A stretch of DNA of 64,000 nucleotides from Fragum whitleyi. Lineage: Eukaryota > Mollusca > Bivalvia > Cardiida > Cardiidae. Below, in pieces: positions 11,886-24,040 of the stretch. The stretch spans positions 40,887,737-40,951,736 of the forward strand of contig OX411548.1 in NCBI GenBank assembly GCA_948146395.1, in the 5' to 3' direction. Numbering within the stretch: the first letter of the stretch is position 1; every line of letters begins with the position of its first letter. Made by a program: the position numbers and the translations under genes. A model generated the notes under the pieces. That model did no database searches. It worked only from the letters and a program-made list of their open reading frames with translations, and was not told the origin of the DNA.

Positions 11886-13174
11886 TAAAACCACAGGCAC
11901 GTAAAAAGCAGGGATAAAACAGCAAATGGTTAAATATGAGGTAACAGTTAACATACTTAGCGACAAAGAACGCCAAACAAACAATCGATGAGGTTTATTT
12001 TTCGGTTTTATTGATCGTACTTTTGTAGCAGCATAATTTAGATGTTGCAATATTTTTTTCTTTGTGTATATATATATTATTATATCGAATAGATCATAAA
12101 GCCAACGTCTTAATTCGTATTGACAAAATATCGTATTTATACACTGATATCGTTATAAGCGGGGTTTACAGTTTGCATGTATTAAAAGATGCAGCAGACC
12201 ACATGTATCAAAAGCTTTAGACATTTGAAACACCAATAACTATTACGTTATTTCAAATTTGCTAAGCTACCAGAACCTCATAACTGCAGTTTGAATATGC
12301 TATTGATAAGATGCTGCTTTATTCATTTCTGCTTTTGAGGCGTCTGTTTCTCTTTTTCTTGTACTGTTCTATCCATATCTTTTCCAAATCATTTCAGGAA
12401 AAGCCGTTGCGATGACCACTATTAATCAAATGACACAATAAAAATCGACTTGAATAAGAAGCTGTTTAACAACCAGCTTATTTAAATTGACTGATTGTAT
12501 AGAAAGAGCGAATACTTTGAGATTCAATTAGAGAGGTGTCACCTTCCCATAATTCTCACAGCGGGTCGCCATCTTGGCCGCCATATTGATTACGTACCCC
12601 ACCGTGACGAATGAATGCATGGGCATGGCAATTGGTCTGATCGATCGAGCTGAGGCCCGGATTTTGCATTGGAAAAATGTACATAAAGTACAAAATTGAA
12701 CATGATTAACCCCTTTACATTATAGCCGAAGTTTTAACATAATCTTTATTCCATGTAGCATATTCAACGGAGTCATATTTAATTGTGTAGGAATATTTGA
12801 AGAAACCATGGTATTTTTGTAATGGCCATAAAATGCATAAAATGTCTAAATTAGAAAGAAAAAAAGGGCTAGTTTCACAGTTTATTTACCGCTAATGAGG
12901 CTAACTGGACGTTTTTTCTGCTGTCAAGTTACCACAGTTCATTTTAATTCAGAACTATTTTGATGAAACTTGGATGTTGCAATATTCTTTTCTTTGTGCA
13001 TATATACTCAACACAGTTACTCCTTTTAGTGTTAATTACAAACTGAAGTACCCCGACATTCGCAGTTCTGTGAAAAGCATGTGGTCCTTTGGCGTTAAGA
13101 ACACTTTGTGCGCCAAATGAATCAACGTAATATCATAATCGCTAGTTGTCTTGGTGAGCAGGTAATGCCTAAAA
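11886..13174. other. No gene seen; repeated fragments
   Basis: Non-coding AT-rich DNA. A segment near 12040-12075 (GATGTTGCAATATT, then TTTCTTTGTG and a TATATA run) is echoed near 12970-13010. The GGCCGCCATATTGATTAC segment near 12573 is shared with 3245. No gene is recognised. Confidence 0.4.
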
Positions 13175-13414
13175 TCGGCCAGTGCGTGACATTTCCAACA
13201 ATTTTATGTTTGCGTTGTCTCGAGGTATTGAGCAACATGAACAGCCAAGTAATGCAATTAGAATATCCTCTGACCGCCTGAAGAGGTGTTAAGACCTTAT
13301 CTAACTCCATAGCGCAAGGCAAAGACTCTGGCAAGCCTGTGTGGATGCACGGGCTGATCAAATGCTTTGCTATGCGCACATGTGAAATTATTGGAAATGT
13401 CACGCTCTGGCTCA
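13175..13414. mobile_element. MITE family D, diverged copy
   Basis: The left end is degraded (GCCAGTGCGTGACATTTCC), the central hairpin is weaker, and the right end GAAATTATTGGAAATGTCAC is well kept. Overlapping short frames on both strands are by-products of the inverted structure. Confidence 0.65.
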
Positions 13415-14851
13415 TATGTCAAGATAAGCATTTGGAATGTGCGCGTGTGCTTCGCATTCCATTTGGATGTCTTCCTGAACTGTGCCTTCAAATCTTCAAG
13501 TACCCCGAAAGAGCATTACTCAGTTCCTATGGTGACGATTGTTAACGAACGAATTGATATATTTCTTTTGCTTTGTAAAATGAATGCAAATTTCACATCT
13601 TGGAGATATCACAAAAAAGTTACTGCATTTGTCTCAGATTTTTTATATTCCCTCATTTTTCACCTGGATCTAAAGATTATAGAATATTTTACTTTAATCT
13701 CTTTTTGGCAGAGTATTAAAATGTCACTTATTGCGTTGAATGTATGTATGATATTTCGTATCATGGACCGGTGCCCTAATATGTTCAAAATGAAATGTTA
13801 TGGCTTAATATAACGTAATGTCATTCATCTCCGGACCTAATAATTTTATATGAATTTTAGTAAGGTGACATGAGATCATCTGATGTGAGAATCTATAAAA
13901 TATGCTGTATCAGAATTGTCGTAAGTCACGGTATTTTGCGGTACAAATTGTTTGTCATTCCATCGTAAAAACAAGCGAGCTCGATAAGTATCAAATTTGT
14001 AAGGGACACCGACATTTGTCATTAACAAATTTTATATTCCGTACACAGTTTATGATAATGTGATACCCGAGCTTTTGCACGAAGTGTTAAGAACTTATAC
14101 GATTACCGGATGAGCAAATCAAGCAGGGTTTGGGGTCAAATGTCACATACTGATAGCTATTTGATTGCACTGAAAAACGTGCATCGTCTTTGGTGACCAA
14201 ACACTGGTAACTACAACTTTTTCAAAGCTGTAATTACAATGTTTTGGTCGCTTAAAAACGATATTGTAAGTGTTACTATTTAACCTTCCTTTTTACCAAA
14301 ATTGTTGCTTGTCTGCAAATCATTAAAACATACAAATAGAATAGAGTTTTTTTGATATATATATTCTTATATATATATAAACAATTGCATTTGCCTAATG
14401 GTAAAATATGTCTTAGGTATATTGAGTAATGCTTCGCGCCAAATATTAATTTCTGTGTATACTATGATGATAATAGTAAACTATACTATATTTTGAAAAA
14501 TATATATACTGTAAATCTATCCTTATTTTTGTAACTAAGTCCTAACCAGAGCACGGGACATAATTACCTCATACGACGAAATGTCAGATTCCCAGCTGCT
14601 CACCTGCTTGTGTTCGCTACACTGCACTAATATGATATAGTTTAACTTTTTATATATATTTGTGAACCGTCACATGAAAATGGACCGTTCAGGTATATTT
14701 CAGTTGAGACTTTTCGCTAGTGCTCGTTACTTTAGAAGATTTTTTTTAATTTGAACTTGAAGTACTACCTTAGAACATCTCCTTTAAAGCTGTACTCTTT
14801 CCAGCTATAGTCTACTCAGTCTGATAGTTTTGTCAAAAACAAATACAATAT
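13415..14851. other. No gene seen; family A fragment at 14663-14695
   Basis: A 148-residue plus-strand frame (13367-13813) starts inside the family D copy and shows no recognisable domain, so I do not call it. GTGAACCGTCACATGAAAAT near 14662 is a solitary family A end. Confidence 0.45.
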
Positions 14852-15149
14852 GAACAAAATTAGCGACGTTCAATACACCCCTTAATAAAATATGTATACA
14901 AGTTAAAGAGTTTTCATGCCCTCGTGAACCAATCAGAAGCTGACAAAGTTCAATTAAGTTAGGGAAATTGTGGATTTTTTTATCCATTTCTTTTTAAATG
15001 CAGTTGTTGATCTTATCTATTTGGTGATTTTGGAGCTTTTTAAAATTGTTTGAGTGAGTGTTTGAAATGAATTAATTTAGCACTGGGTGAGCGATTTGAA
15101 ATAGTTTCGAGAATGTGAGTCAATTTCACGATGTTCTCAACAGTATTTG
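14852..15149 (-). mobile_element. MITE family C, partial copy
   Basis: It starts in the central block (AACAAAATTAGCGA), passes AACCAATCAG and TTTGAGTGAGTGTTTG, then the GAGCGATTT block, and ends TCAATTTCACGATGTTCTCA followed by ACAGTA. The other end is missing. Confidence 0.6.
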
Positions 15150-15916
15150 TTATACGGATTTCTCGATTTCCTTAATATTATTATAATAAGGGGAGACCGT
15201 GGTTAGTTAAAACTTATTTTTTACATTTCCCTATTTTTTTTCATTTTTTTTATTAATATTATTAATCTTGCTTATTTAATTCGGAATACCATTGATTATA
15301 TTTTGAGGTTGAAATTTACGCTCTTCTTATTTAAAGACTAATTCAGACCAAAGAAATAGCTTGACATAAATATTCATCTTATTTTGCGCATACAGCCAGT
15401 GTATCGTATAGCCCCGTACACTTTGTAACTAAAGAAGTCATCAAATACACAACTAAACGTAAAAAACTAAAGAACAGTCGCAAATACAAAAGAAATGTAA
15501 AAAAGCCCGAATTAATTTGTATAATCTAAGATAGGACAAATGCAACTTCTCGCATTGCTAAGGTCCTCAAATGGCGGGGTGTACCAACTAGCCCCGTGTA
15601 TCAACTAGCTCCAATGTTGATATTATTATTTAAAGCTCTCGATTGAATAAAAAAGGCGATTCGAGTTTGATAACAAACAAAATGCTTTTAGATAAAACCA
15701 TCTTATAACAGCCATTGTTTGTACATAGGTCGACCGGGATAATCTATACAGGAATGTTAGACTAGTAGATTCGTCAAAATAATTTCAAAATCCTGAAAAT
15801 GAGCTTGTCATTTAATATTAAAATTGCTTCAATTTCGGTTGGGTAATTATGATGATTTTAACACCCCACACCCACACCCACACACACCACAACCACCACA
15901 GCCACTCCGCTACCCT
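15150..15916. other. No gene seen; CA-rich stretch 15863-15905
   Basis: AT-rich spacer with repeated TAGCCCCGT motifs near 15410, 15590 and 15600, and a short CACCCACACC-type stretch just before the next element. Confidence 0.4.
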
Positions 15917-16375
15917 CATTCGGAACATCACTCGGCTATTTCCGTAAACTACAACAGACCTCGGATGTATGTAAGGCGATTGGGTATGTAACAGAATTGT
16001 GCATTTTGTCGGGCGGAAACAGTCTAAGAAAAGCTAGCGCGGAAACAACCGGATCTATCTTAAGATTCATATCTTTTACAGTCAATAACGGCTGAAAAAA
16101 TCGTATTTTTTGAGAATGACGAATCATTCTCAAAAATTAAGATTTTTCAGCCGTTATTTAAGAATCTAAAGATATAAATATAAGGATACGATGGTTTGAC
16201 GTCAGTGACTTAAACGAGTAGCTTTGGCGACGTCGAATGTTTACACTCAAAGATTCGAGGGCTTACGCCATTTTAACTGACGTCATCGAGTTTTGCCAAG
16301 GTTTTCCCGTATTTTTTTAAAAAAGTTCGTCTATCCGAGGTTGATCGTGAGATTGTTCGAGTGGTGTTCCGAATG
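15917..16375 (+). mobile_element. MITE family G, copy 1
   Basis: The inverted ends are near-identical. The left end is CATTCGGAACATCACTCGG and the right end, on the opposite strand, CATTCGGAACACCACTCGA. Both are followed by related sequence containing CCTCGG. A strong internal hairpin (AATAACGGCTGAAAAA ... TTTTTCAGCCGTTATTT) sits at 16085-16160, and TTGACGTCAG / CTGACGTCAT sites follow. No transposase frame. A copy with the same measured span of 459 bases lies inverted at 45808-46266. Confidence 0.75.
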
Positions 16376-16419
16376 CATCCGAGGTTGATCGTGAGATTGT
16401 CCGAGTGGTGTTCCGAATG
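16376..16419 (+). repeat. 44-bp duplication of the family G right end
   Basis: The last 44 bases of the element (CATCCGAGGTTGATCGTGAG through GTTCCGAATG) are repeated immediately after it. Only one or two bases differ, so the copy carries two right ends in tandem. Confidence 0.75.
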
Positions 16420-16984
16420 CGTGAACTGGTACCCCGATGTCTGTGAGAGACAACGGGTAGTGTATAAATCTTACGACAATCTGATTTGATGTGTGTTTTC
16501 ACGACAAGTAAGTTATTACAAACCGTAAGAATTTTCCCATCATGCATGTCGATATCCGTTGAAATTTGGAGGCATTATTTAAAATGGAAGGACTGAAATT
16601 CTGTTGCTTATATAAATATGCTCTTTACGAGATAAACATACGAAAGAAAAACAAACAATCAACTCATTATTTGTTGTTTTTCGCTGCATTCATCGTGTTT
16701 TTCGATCAACTGCATGTCGCAAATCCGCTACCAAACGCTTTACGATTTTCTAGCTTCCATTTAACGTTGATCAAATGACGTCACTACCGGGTCACATGAC
16801 CTTGCGAAAATTTGTAAAATACCTGTCTCTAGTCTCGATAGATCTAGGGGCAGTAACCCAGTCAACCGAATGCGTTACCCTCTGATGATATCTACATGCA
16901 TGAACTTTCGTACTTTATGTTTTCACGGAAAAATCAGACGCTTAAAAACAACACCAGCCACTCGAATCATGCAAGTTATCGATC
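16420..16984. other. No gene seen
   Basis: Short frames on both strands are not recognisable. One ATGACGTCAC site lies near 16776. Confidence 0.4.
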
Positions 16985-17135
16985 GATTTGATTAAAATGT
17001 TGATAATTGTGAACGATTTCGAAACGATTTTAACTTTTTTCGGAGCGCTTTTGGGTGAAAGTCTGGAACGAATGATTGGAGCGCTGATCGAGTAATTTTG
17101 AATGGTTTTGGTCGAGATGAGTATCAATTTCACAC
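16985..17135 (-). mobile_element. MITE family C, short fragment
   Basis: Contains ACGATTTCGAAACGATTTTA, GGAACGAATGATTGGAGCGC, TTTGGTCGAGATGAGTATCA and ATTTCACA, the order found in one half of family C. Confidence 0.5.
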
Positions 17136-17621
17136 GGGACCTTGGTTTTCCGTATTTTCGAAAAACCAAAGCAGTTCCAAGAAATGGGCCCATCAACTCA
17201 AAATTCGAAGCCGAACTATTTACAACCTAACTTTTAAAAACGGGCGAAGACAGTCAGTTCATATGCTACCTTTCATATCTACAAGTCATAAATAGCAAAA
17301 TATGTAGCTACGTAAGAACCTCGAATCAGTTTTTGGAATTGTCAGAAATGTCAATTATTGTTTAAGAATTAACAAACTTGGAACAGGACCCATTTAAAAA
17401 ACAAAATATGACACTAAACATAATTCAAACCAAAGCAATGAAAGTATTGAGGGGCAACTTACGAAAAGCGTATGAAATAAATAGAATAGTTTTGTTGCTG
17501 TTATTGTTGATTTTATTGATGTATATAAAAAGTAAACCACACTTATGTACGCTTTTTTAGGGTAATTGTACACCTTAATTAATTAAAAGAAATATGCTGC
17601 ATATCTCAAGAAGATTTTAAT
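17136..17621. other. No gene seen
   Basis: AT-rich spacer. Confidence 0.4.
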
Positions 17622-18480
17622 TTTTAGCTCACCTGAGCACAGCGTGCTCAAATTGAGCTTTTGTGATCACCTTTGTCCGTCGTGCGTCGGTCGTCGTCCG
17701 TCTGAAGTCGTCAATTTCTTGAAACATCTTCTCCTCAGTAACCAATGGGTGAATTTCAACCAAACTTGGCAGAATTGTTCCTTTGGTAACCCATCTCAAA
17801 ACATGGTCGTAGATTTTTGCTTGCCCCCCAAATATTGGCGTGGCAGGGGTGGGCTTTTTTTAAAGCGTGAAATACTTAAAACATCTTCTCCTCAGTAAAC
17901 AATGGGCGGATTTCAACCAAACTTGGCAGGAATGTTCCTTATGTGATCCTCCTCAAAACATGTTCGTGGATTTTTGATTGTCGCCGAAATATGGGCGTAG
18001 CAGAGCTGGGCTTATTTTGAGCCCGATATCCTTAAACATATTCTCCTAAGTAACCAATGGGCGGATTTCAACCAAACTTTGCAGAAATGTTCCTTGGGTG
18101 ACCCTCCTCAAAATCTGTTTGTGGATTTTGATGGAGCCCCAAATATGGGCGTAGCAGGGCGGGGCTTATTAAGCCCGAAATCTTTGAATGACCACTCCTC
18201 CCTAACCACTGGGCCGATCTCAATTAAACTTACCAGAATATTCTTTGAGTGACCCTTTTCAAAATATGTTCGCAAAATTTTCATTAGCCAATAAATATAG
18301 GTGTCTTCAGTAATGAATGGTGGGCAGAGTCTGTTATCACTTTGAATTCTTGGAATAACATTTTCTCTTCAACAATAAGGGAAATGTGAATGAAACTTTG
18401 TCAGAGAGTTACTTGGATGAGATCTACTGGACCAATAAAATTCAGGTGAGCGGATTTAGGGCCATTCTGGTCCTCTTGTT
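17622..18480 (-). mobile_element. Tandem-core element H1, complete copy
   Basis: Read on the minus strand, it opens at 18480 with AACAAGAGGACCAGAATGGC and a CGCTCACCTGAA motif. It then carries about five diverged units of roughly 135-140 bases containing CCAAGTTTGG(T)TGAAAT and CCCAATGGTTACTGAGGAGAA. It ends in a GACGACGGACG-type stretch and a GAGCACGCTGTGCTCAGGTG hairpin closing with GAGCTAAAAA. The same two ends bound the element at 60387-61640. The 5' subterminal CTCACCTGA motif is repeated in the 3' hairpin. Short frames inside are not genes. This is most like non-autonomous Helitron/Helentron or pearl elements of bivalves, by architecture only. Confidence 0.7.
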
Positions 18481-18657
18481 TATATCTTTATCTACCAAAT
18501 GCATAAAGAAGCACTTCTTGACAACCTCGCCAATGGCATTTTTGGCACACCTCTGTTACTATTCAATATTTCTCTAATGTTCATTCTAGCAAATATAAAA
18601 CAAATCGAAGTTAGGTACTAAAAGAACTGCATGAAAGGACCGCAATCATATAGAAAT

Positions 18658-18971
18658 TTATCTTATAACTATAAAATTATCCGTGTGATAACATTCCAAA
18701 TGATATCTTTTATGATATCACATAGTTATTCTCAGAACAATGATAATAGGTTTATTTTTAGAACTTCGTATTTCTATTTGAAACATCTACGAAAACAAGG
18801 CAAATAGAGGTTATAAGATAAATATAATACATACTTAGTGTATTGTATAAAAAATATCTAACTCGGTTATGGGAATTGATAATTGTCTCGGCAGAGCCTC
18901 GACAATGATCAATTCTCCCAACCTCGTTAGATATTTTTTCTCATACAAAACACTCAGTACGTATTATATAT
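18658..18971 (+). mobile_element. MITE family E, copy 2
   Basis: Same order as 6900-7200, including TATCTTATAACTATA, GATAAATATAATACATACTT, TTGTCTCGGCAGAGCCTCGA and the mirrored AAACACTCAGTACGTATTAT end. Confidence 0.75.
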
Positions 18972-20040
18972 ATGTAGCCAACACCTGGTGTAAGGTCTGT
19001 AACATTACTAGATGTATACATTGCGTGTTTTGAGGAAGTGTTCACTCATTATATTTCAAGAGCCATTTTCACTTGTCATACGATAGTTTCGCGGCTTTTT
19101 ACCACTGTCAAAGAATGTCGAAAACATGTTTAGGTATAATTTCTAATATAAATTTGTTAAAAACAATAGCTTTTGAATAACTTTTTATTCAAGCAAACTT
19201 TATTTTCTTATCCCCAAACTATTCTTTTTTTCAATAAATATTAGCGAAAGACTAACACGAATATCATTGGCAGATGAGCACATGTAAAATCCCATGTAAA
19301 ATCTTCTCACCCCTCATATAAAAAAGGCATTATCTTGCCTAATAGTATTGCACGAAGTCGTTTGTTTTTCAAAGATTCAATGACAAAACGTACAAGAGGG
19401 TCGAAGTGGTACGCCGAATCTTTATATGAGAAAAAAAATATATAATACGCAATTTGCTTTTCGACGATCTAATATTTACATACTCTCACATAGCCTCCCT
19501 TGCTTTCTATAACGAACAGCCATCAGTGATTTCCTTGTCATACACACGTGTTAGATTAGTCTTAAAATGACGTCATTAGACATCATCTAAAAGAACGTAA
19601 ACGAGGTATTTCTACTGCAATCCGGGTTTAATTCACGTTTAAACGCGCAAAGCTGTTGTGAATGTGATTTATATAGGATCTGTCATGAGATTTGTTGGAT
19701 ACAAGCTGATCTTAATTGAGTCTTGCATTGAATAGTTATTTAGTGAGCCTCTGCGAGCTTAATATCTTTTCTCTTCTTGGCGAGGTAAAGATCAGCTTTT
19801 CTCAAATAAAATCGAGTTTCTGATTCTTTTGCTCACATAAACGACAATTTAGTTCGTTAAAACATTTGACTGGGATAGCTAAATGATAATATTACCGCAG
19901 TAGATAACCTAAGATGACGTCGTAATGACGTCATTTTATCAAATGAGACGACGTCATGGGATCCTACACAAGTGTTATACAGAATATCTCGTTCTGCTGT
20001 TCATTATAGATGACAAAGGGGGCTATTTTAGATAAAAAAA
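18972..20040. promoter_or_regulatory. Non-coding; cluster of CRE-like palindromes 19565-19960
   Basis: No gene is recognised. Palindromic or near-palindromic TGACGTCA-type sites occur near 19566, 19915, 19926 and 19951. Whether these act as CREB/ATF sites is unknown. No transcription start can be assigned nearby. Confidence 0.3.
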
Positions 20041-20504
20041 TACAGTTAATTACATCGTGAAATTGATATTCGCCTCAATAAAAACCGTTCTAAATCGCTC
20101 ACTCAGAGCTCCATTTATCAATTCCAAACACTTGCTCAAACCATTTAAAAACACTAAACTCCATTGAAAAATTTGGAATCAACAACGTCATTCTAAATAA
20201 ATTTGGTCAGCGAAAAATCGCGATTCCACTGACATAATTCAAATTGTAAGCGTCTTATAGGTTCTAGAAGAAATGGGAAGCTATCTATAGAACTTGTAAG
20301 CATATTTTCATTAAAGGGAGATAATCAATATCGCTAATTTTGTTCAGGATATCGCTAATTTTGTTCATCCTGAACAAAATTTGCGATATTTGATTACCTC
20401 CCATTAAATTCACTCGAAACTCGCTCCACACACTCATTCAATTTAATTCCTAAATCATTCCAAGATCATTCACCTTGTCAATTTTACGTTTTTTGTTAAC
20501 TGTA
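20041..20504 (+). mobile_element. MITE family C, best complete copy
   Basis: The ends are TACAGTTAA at the left and TTAACTGTA at the right. Inside these are ACATCGTGAAATTGA and its diverged mirror TCAATTTTACG. A large central inverted block pairs AAAGGGAGATAATCAATATC with GATATTTGATTACCTCCCAT across TTTTGTTCAGGA / TCCTGAACAAAA. The stem's ATCGCTAATTTTGTTC segment is duplicated here (20320-20370). No open frame exists, and fragments are scattered through the window. Confidence 0.75.
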
Positions 20505-21324
20505 CAAGGATATCTCTGAGGCCGTTCGTTATAGATGACAATGGGGGGCTAGTTTAGAAAAAATAATCCGTCGCTCAATTTTGTGTGAAATAAGCTGATT
20601 TTAATACTCGTTAAGTGGATTTTCAATTCTAGACTGGGTTCAACGAAATGTCTTGTCAGATCTTTACTTTCTGGTTAAGCGTTTTCAGCAAATCAGTAAA
20701 CAAATAACTGTTAGATTGACTGGTGCAAAAATAAACAATAAAGTTTAAAACTTAATTCTATTTGAGGACAAACATTTAAAGAAAATATATCTAGCCTCCC
20801 TATAGACCAGCTGTGTGTAATAAAATTTAGTCACCTTGTCCCGTACCCCACCTGGTGGGGGATCGAATTTATATAAAACAGTATAAAACTTAATTTGATA
20901 GATCTAGCGTGTAATAATACAGTCGACGAATTTAACAGGATGGGCCTTTTGTACCAATAAGAACTGCATTGACGCTTCTTGTCCGTCCTCCACTCTTTAT
21001 ACACTATACATGTTTGCATTCTAAACATCAATCCGAATTTTCCGTAGACCTGAAAATGCTTTGGGCTTAAATGAAGTCAGTTTCGGCCACTTTCTATGTA
21101 ATTCGGCTATTTGAGGTACTTTGATTAATACGCTCAAAGAAATTTATAACGCCTTATTAACAACGGCTTAAATGTTCATATATTTATAATAGTATTACAT
21201 CATAATTACGGTTTTAACGATATACATAGTTGAGTTTATAGTCTGTTTCTATGCCAGGCATATTCAACCGAACCCCCCACTCCCCCTTTCAGCAACGCAA
21301 GTTTATTTTTTTGCTCAGAAAAAA
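20505..21324. other. No gene seen
   Basis: AT-rich spacer with short unrecognisable frames. Confidence 0.4.
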
Positions 21325-21397
21325 ATCCATCGACCAGCCGGGATTCGATCCGAAAATCATCGTCTTAACCACTAGACCACGAACTCCACATCGGGCC
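21325..21397 (-). mobile_element. tRNA-derived SINE head
   Basis: On the minus strand it reads an A-box-like TGGTCTAGTGGTTAAGACG and a B-box-like GGATCGAATCCCGG, spaced as in a tRNA (Glu/Asp-like head). The acceptor stem is not convincing and a plus-strand frame crosses it. I call it a SINE head or tRNA pseudogene, not a functional tRNA. Confidence 0.55.
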
Positions 21398-22789
21398 CAG
21401 AAATATCTCATCAATCTCATGGAAATTAACTCATTATAGTCTTGGGTTCAAGAATTTAGATCTGTTTGATAATCAATGTGCGATACAAAACAACATAATT
21501 ATAGGCTGCTTGTATGTACGAATTTACCAAGTTTCATTAAAATAGCATGAATAAACTCAATTCCATTTCAAATTGAAATGAGATGGGTGCGGCGTCTCAG
21601 GGCTAAATAGTGACATCATGAACGTTAGACAGAACTTTGATTGCTTTTGTCAGCATTTTTTTTTACATGTACTCGTATATGCTATAAAGTGTGAATGATA
21701 TGGGGTTAATTCGCGTTTATGAGGGCGTTAACATTTGCAGAGATCCGAAAATGTTTTAAAGCATTTTGAGGGTCCCTGCAAATGTTGACGGCCTAAAAAA
21801 CGTGAATTGCCGCTATCATCGCATAAAAAGCAAGAATTTGTTATTTATTCAAACAGAAATTTCAAAATAATTAATAAGAACGTTAAAAACTAGCTCCATA
21901 AGTAATAATGTGCCGGAAAAATTGCGTTCTGCATTGCGCCTTCACTTTTGATTACACCGACGTTGCTTGGTGTAGGCAAAGAAACTGATAAAGTGTTTAG
22001 GCCCAGACTGAGAATATTTAAGTGAAGAAAGCCGGGCAAGTGAATTTACATATTAATCTACAATTTCTTCCGTTTACGCCCGGGTTTTGTCCAGTTACGT
22101 ATGGCGATAACAACATAACGTAAATTTCAAGCAAAAATAAACAAATTATTGCAATTGACTCAGAACTTTGTATATTATAGTTAGGCTTCTGAGACGCCAT
22201 ATAGGCTATCTTCACCTTATGTATTTTAGGTTTATATCATAAATGCCGATGTATATCCCTCAAAGATAAAAAAACAAAATTGTGAAAAAAAGAAAACAGA
22301 TTCAAGTTACTTAAGTTATGCTGCATTTCAAATATCCTATTTACAATTCCATCGCTAAATTGACGTCGCGCACGGTAATGCTTAACATTTAAAATCGAAC
22401 GTCTCCCGTTAAGTTTCATCTGCCATATTCACCAAATTTAAAAAAAAATCTCCAAATATGCATTCAACTAAATGGTAAGAAGTTAACAAGTCTGAATAAA
22501 TAAAACCATCTAGCCTTGATCATAAACCAGATGTTTTTCTATATTGTCATCTTTTTCGGCTACTTAACAAACCGCGGTTAGCTTGTAATTTGGTGTTTTA
22601 TGGTCGAAATTAGAAGGTTCCACAATGATTCACGGTCATTTATGGTACACTAGCTACTTACTTTGTAATAGATTTACTTATTTAGTTAACTAAAATTAAC
22701 AGCTACTAAGACTCGGAAATTTTATCATAAATATCAAGAATGGTGTTAAGCACCTCAAAAAGGCAGTTGCGGGATACATTTGGAAAGTT
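21398..22789. other. No gene seen; long hairpin at 21708-21808
   Basis: A roughly 100-base inverted repeat pairs AATTCGCGTTTATGAGGGCG and AACATTTGCAGAGATCC with GGTCCCTGCAAATGTTGACG and CGTGAATT, with a short loop. The rest is spacer without recognised genes. Confidence 0.5.
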
Positions 22790-23085
22790 ATACAGTTAAT
22801 CACATCCCGAAATTGACACTCGTGTCGATCAAAACCATTCAAAATCAATCTCTCAGCGCTCCGATCATTCATTCCAAACACTCACCAAACCATATTAAGT
22901 CGAAAAGGGTAAAAGCAGCAACTTCATTCTAAAAGAAATTGCCAGGGAAAAAATACACGATTAAACTGAATTAATTGAATTTTATAATCGTCTGATTGGT
23001 TCGCGAAGACATTAAAGCTATTTATATATTTTCAGATGTATTTTACTAAGGGAGGCGGTAAAAAAATATCGCTTATTTTGTTCAA
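22790..23085 (+). mobile_element. MITE family C, partial copy
   Basis: TACAGTTAATCACATCCCGA, TCGATCAAAACCATTCAAAA, CAGCGCTCCGATCATTCATT and ACTAAGGGAGGCGGTAAAAA occur in family order. The copy stops in the central stem (ATCGCTTATTTTGTTCAAGC). Confidence 0.6.
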
Positions 23086-23919
23086 GCAAAATTCAATCAT
23101 ACACGACAAAAATGAGTCCTTGTACATATCCCAACTACCATCGCAAAATTCTGGTCGGGCGAAAAACTTAGTCGCTATATGCTTTTGAATCGGCATTAAT
23201 TTGCCCAATATGAAGATAAATATAAAAAGTCTCCAATTTCTGAAACAATCTAACAGAATTCTAACGAAATGTTCCTTTGGCATCAACGTTTTAGAGTTCA
23301 TCTAATAAGTAAACGACCAAGATAGTGGCTGGCTATTGTCGAGTAACCTAATATTGCCCATTTAAGGATATTTTTTCCTGAAATCATTGTGAAGAATTCA
23401 ATATGACTTCACATAAAAAGTATCGGGACATTTTCCTTCATGTGACCTTAATTGTTTATTGATGAAATAACTGCGGTGCTACAGGATGCTGGGTCGACAA
23501 AATATGATACAATATGTGGATTCATTGATTTAAAAAAAAATGAAAAAAAAAGTTAGCGAAAAACAACCAATCTATGATAGAAAACTATCACTGTTTTCAT
23601 TGAGAAAAAATGGGCTTTTGGGAGTTGCCAGATAGCAAACATCGTCCAATATGCTGATATGCACAAATATATGAAATATTCTCTTGAATCACAGGGTAAG
23701 TTTAAATCACAGTGTAGACTTAAAACAAACAGAAATTATTTTTTGACATGCCCTCTCATATTTTTTAGTTATTCTTTATTAATAATTTTTCATTCTCTTA
23801 TTTTCATTTATTTATAATCATTATTATTATTATTACAATTATTTAGACTACAGCCTTTAAACCAACATAACATAACTGGAAGATTGCTGAATGCTGGCTG
23901 TCATTAGAGACACTGAGAC
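23086..23919. other. No gene seen
   Basis: AT-rich DNA. A short ATT-rich stretch occurs near 23820-23845. Confidence 0.4.
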
Positions 23920-24040
23920 TTTATTTATCTACAAAATGCATAATATAGACTCTAATCAGGCTGTGCGATTGCACAGGCTGGTTGGAGTCTTCGCTAGTTG
24001 TACATGTGAAATTGCTGGAAATGTCTCGAATTGGCCAATT
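23920..24040. mobile_element. MITE family D, right half
   Basis: Contains the central GACTCTAATCAGGCTGTGCG / GCACAGGCTGGTTGGAGTC palindrome and a diverged right end (GAAATTGCTGGAAATGTC). The left half is missing. Confidence 0.6.

Noticed and set aside
13367..13813. 148-residue plus-strand frame
   Set aside because: It starts within a family D MITE and shows no recognisable domain.
21325..21397. Functional tRNA gene (Glu/Asp type, minus strand)
   Set aside because: Promoter boxes are good but cloverleaf pairing is not convincing.
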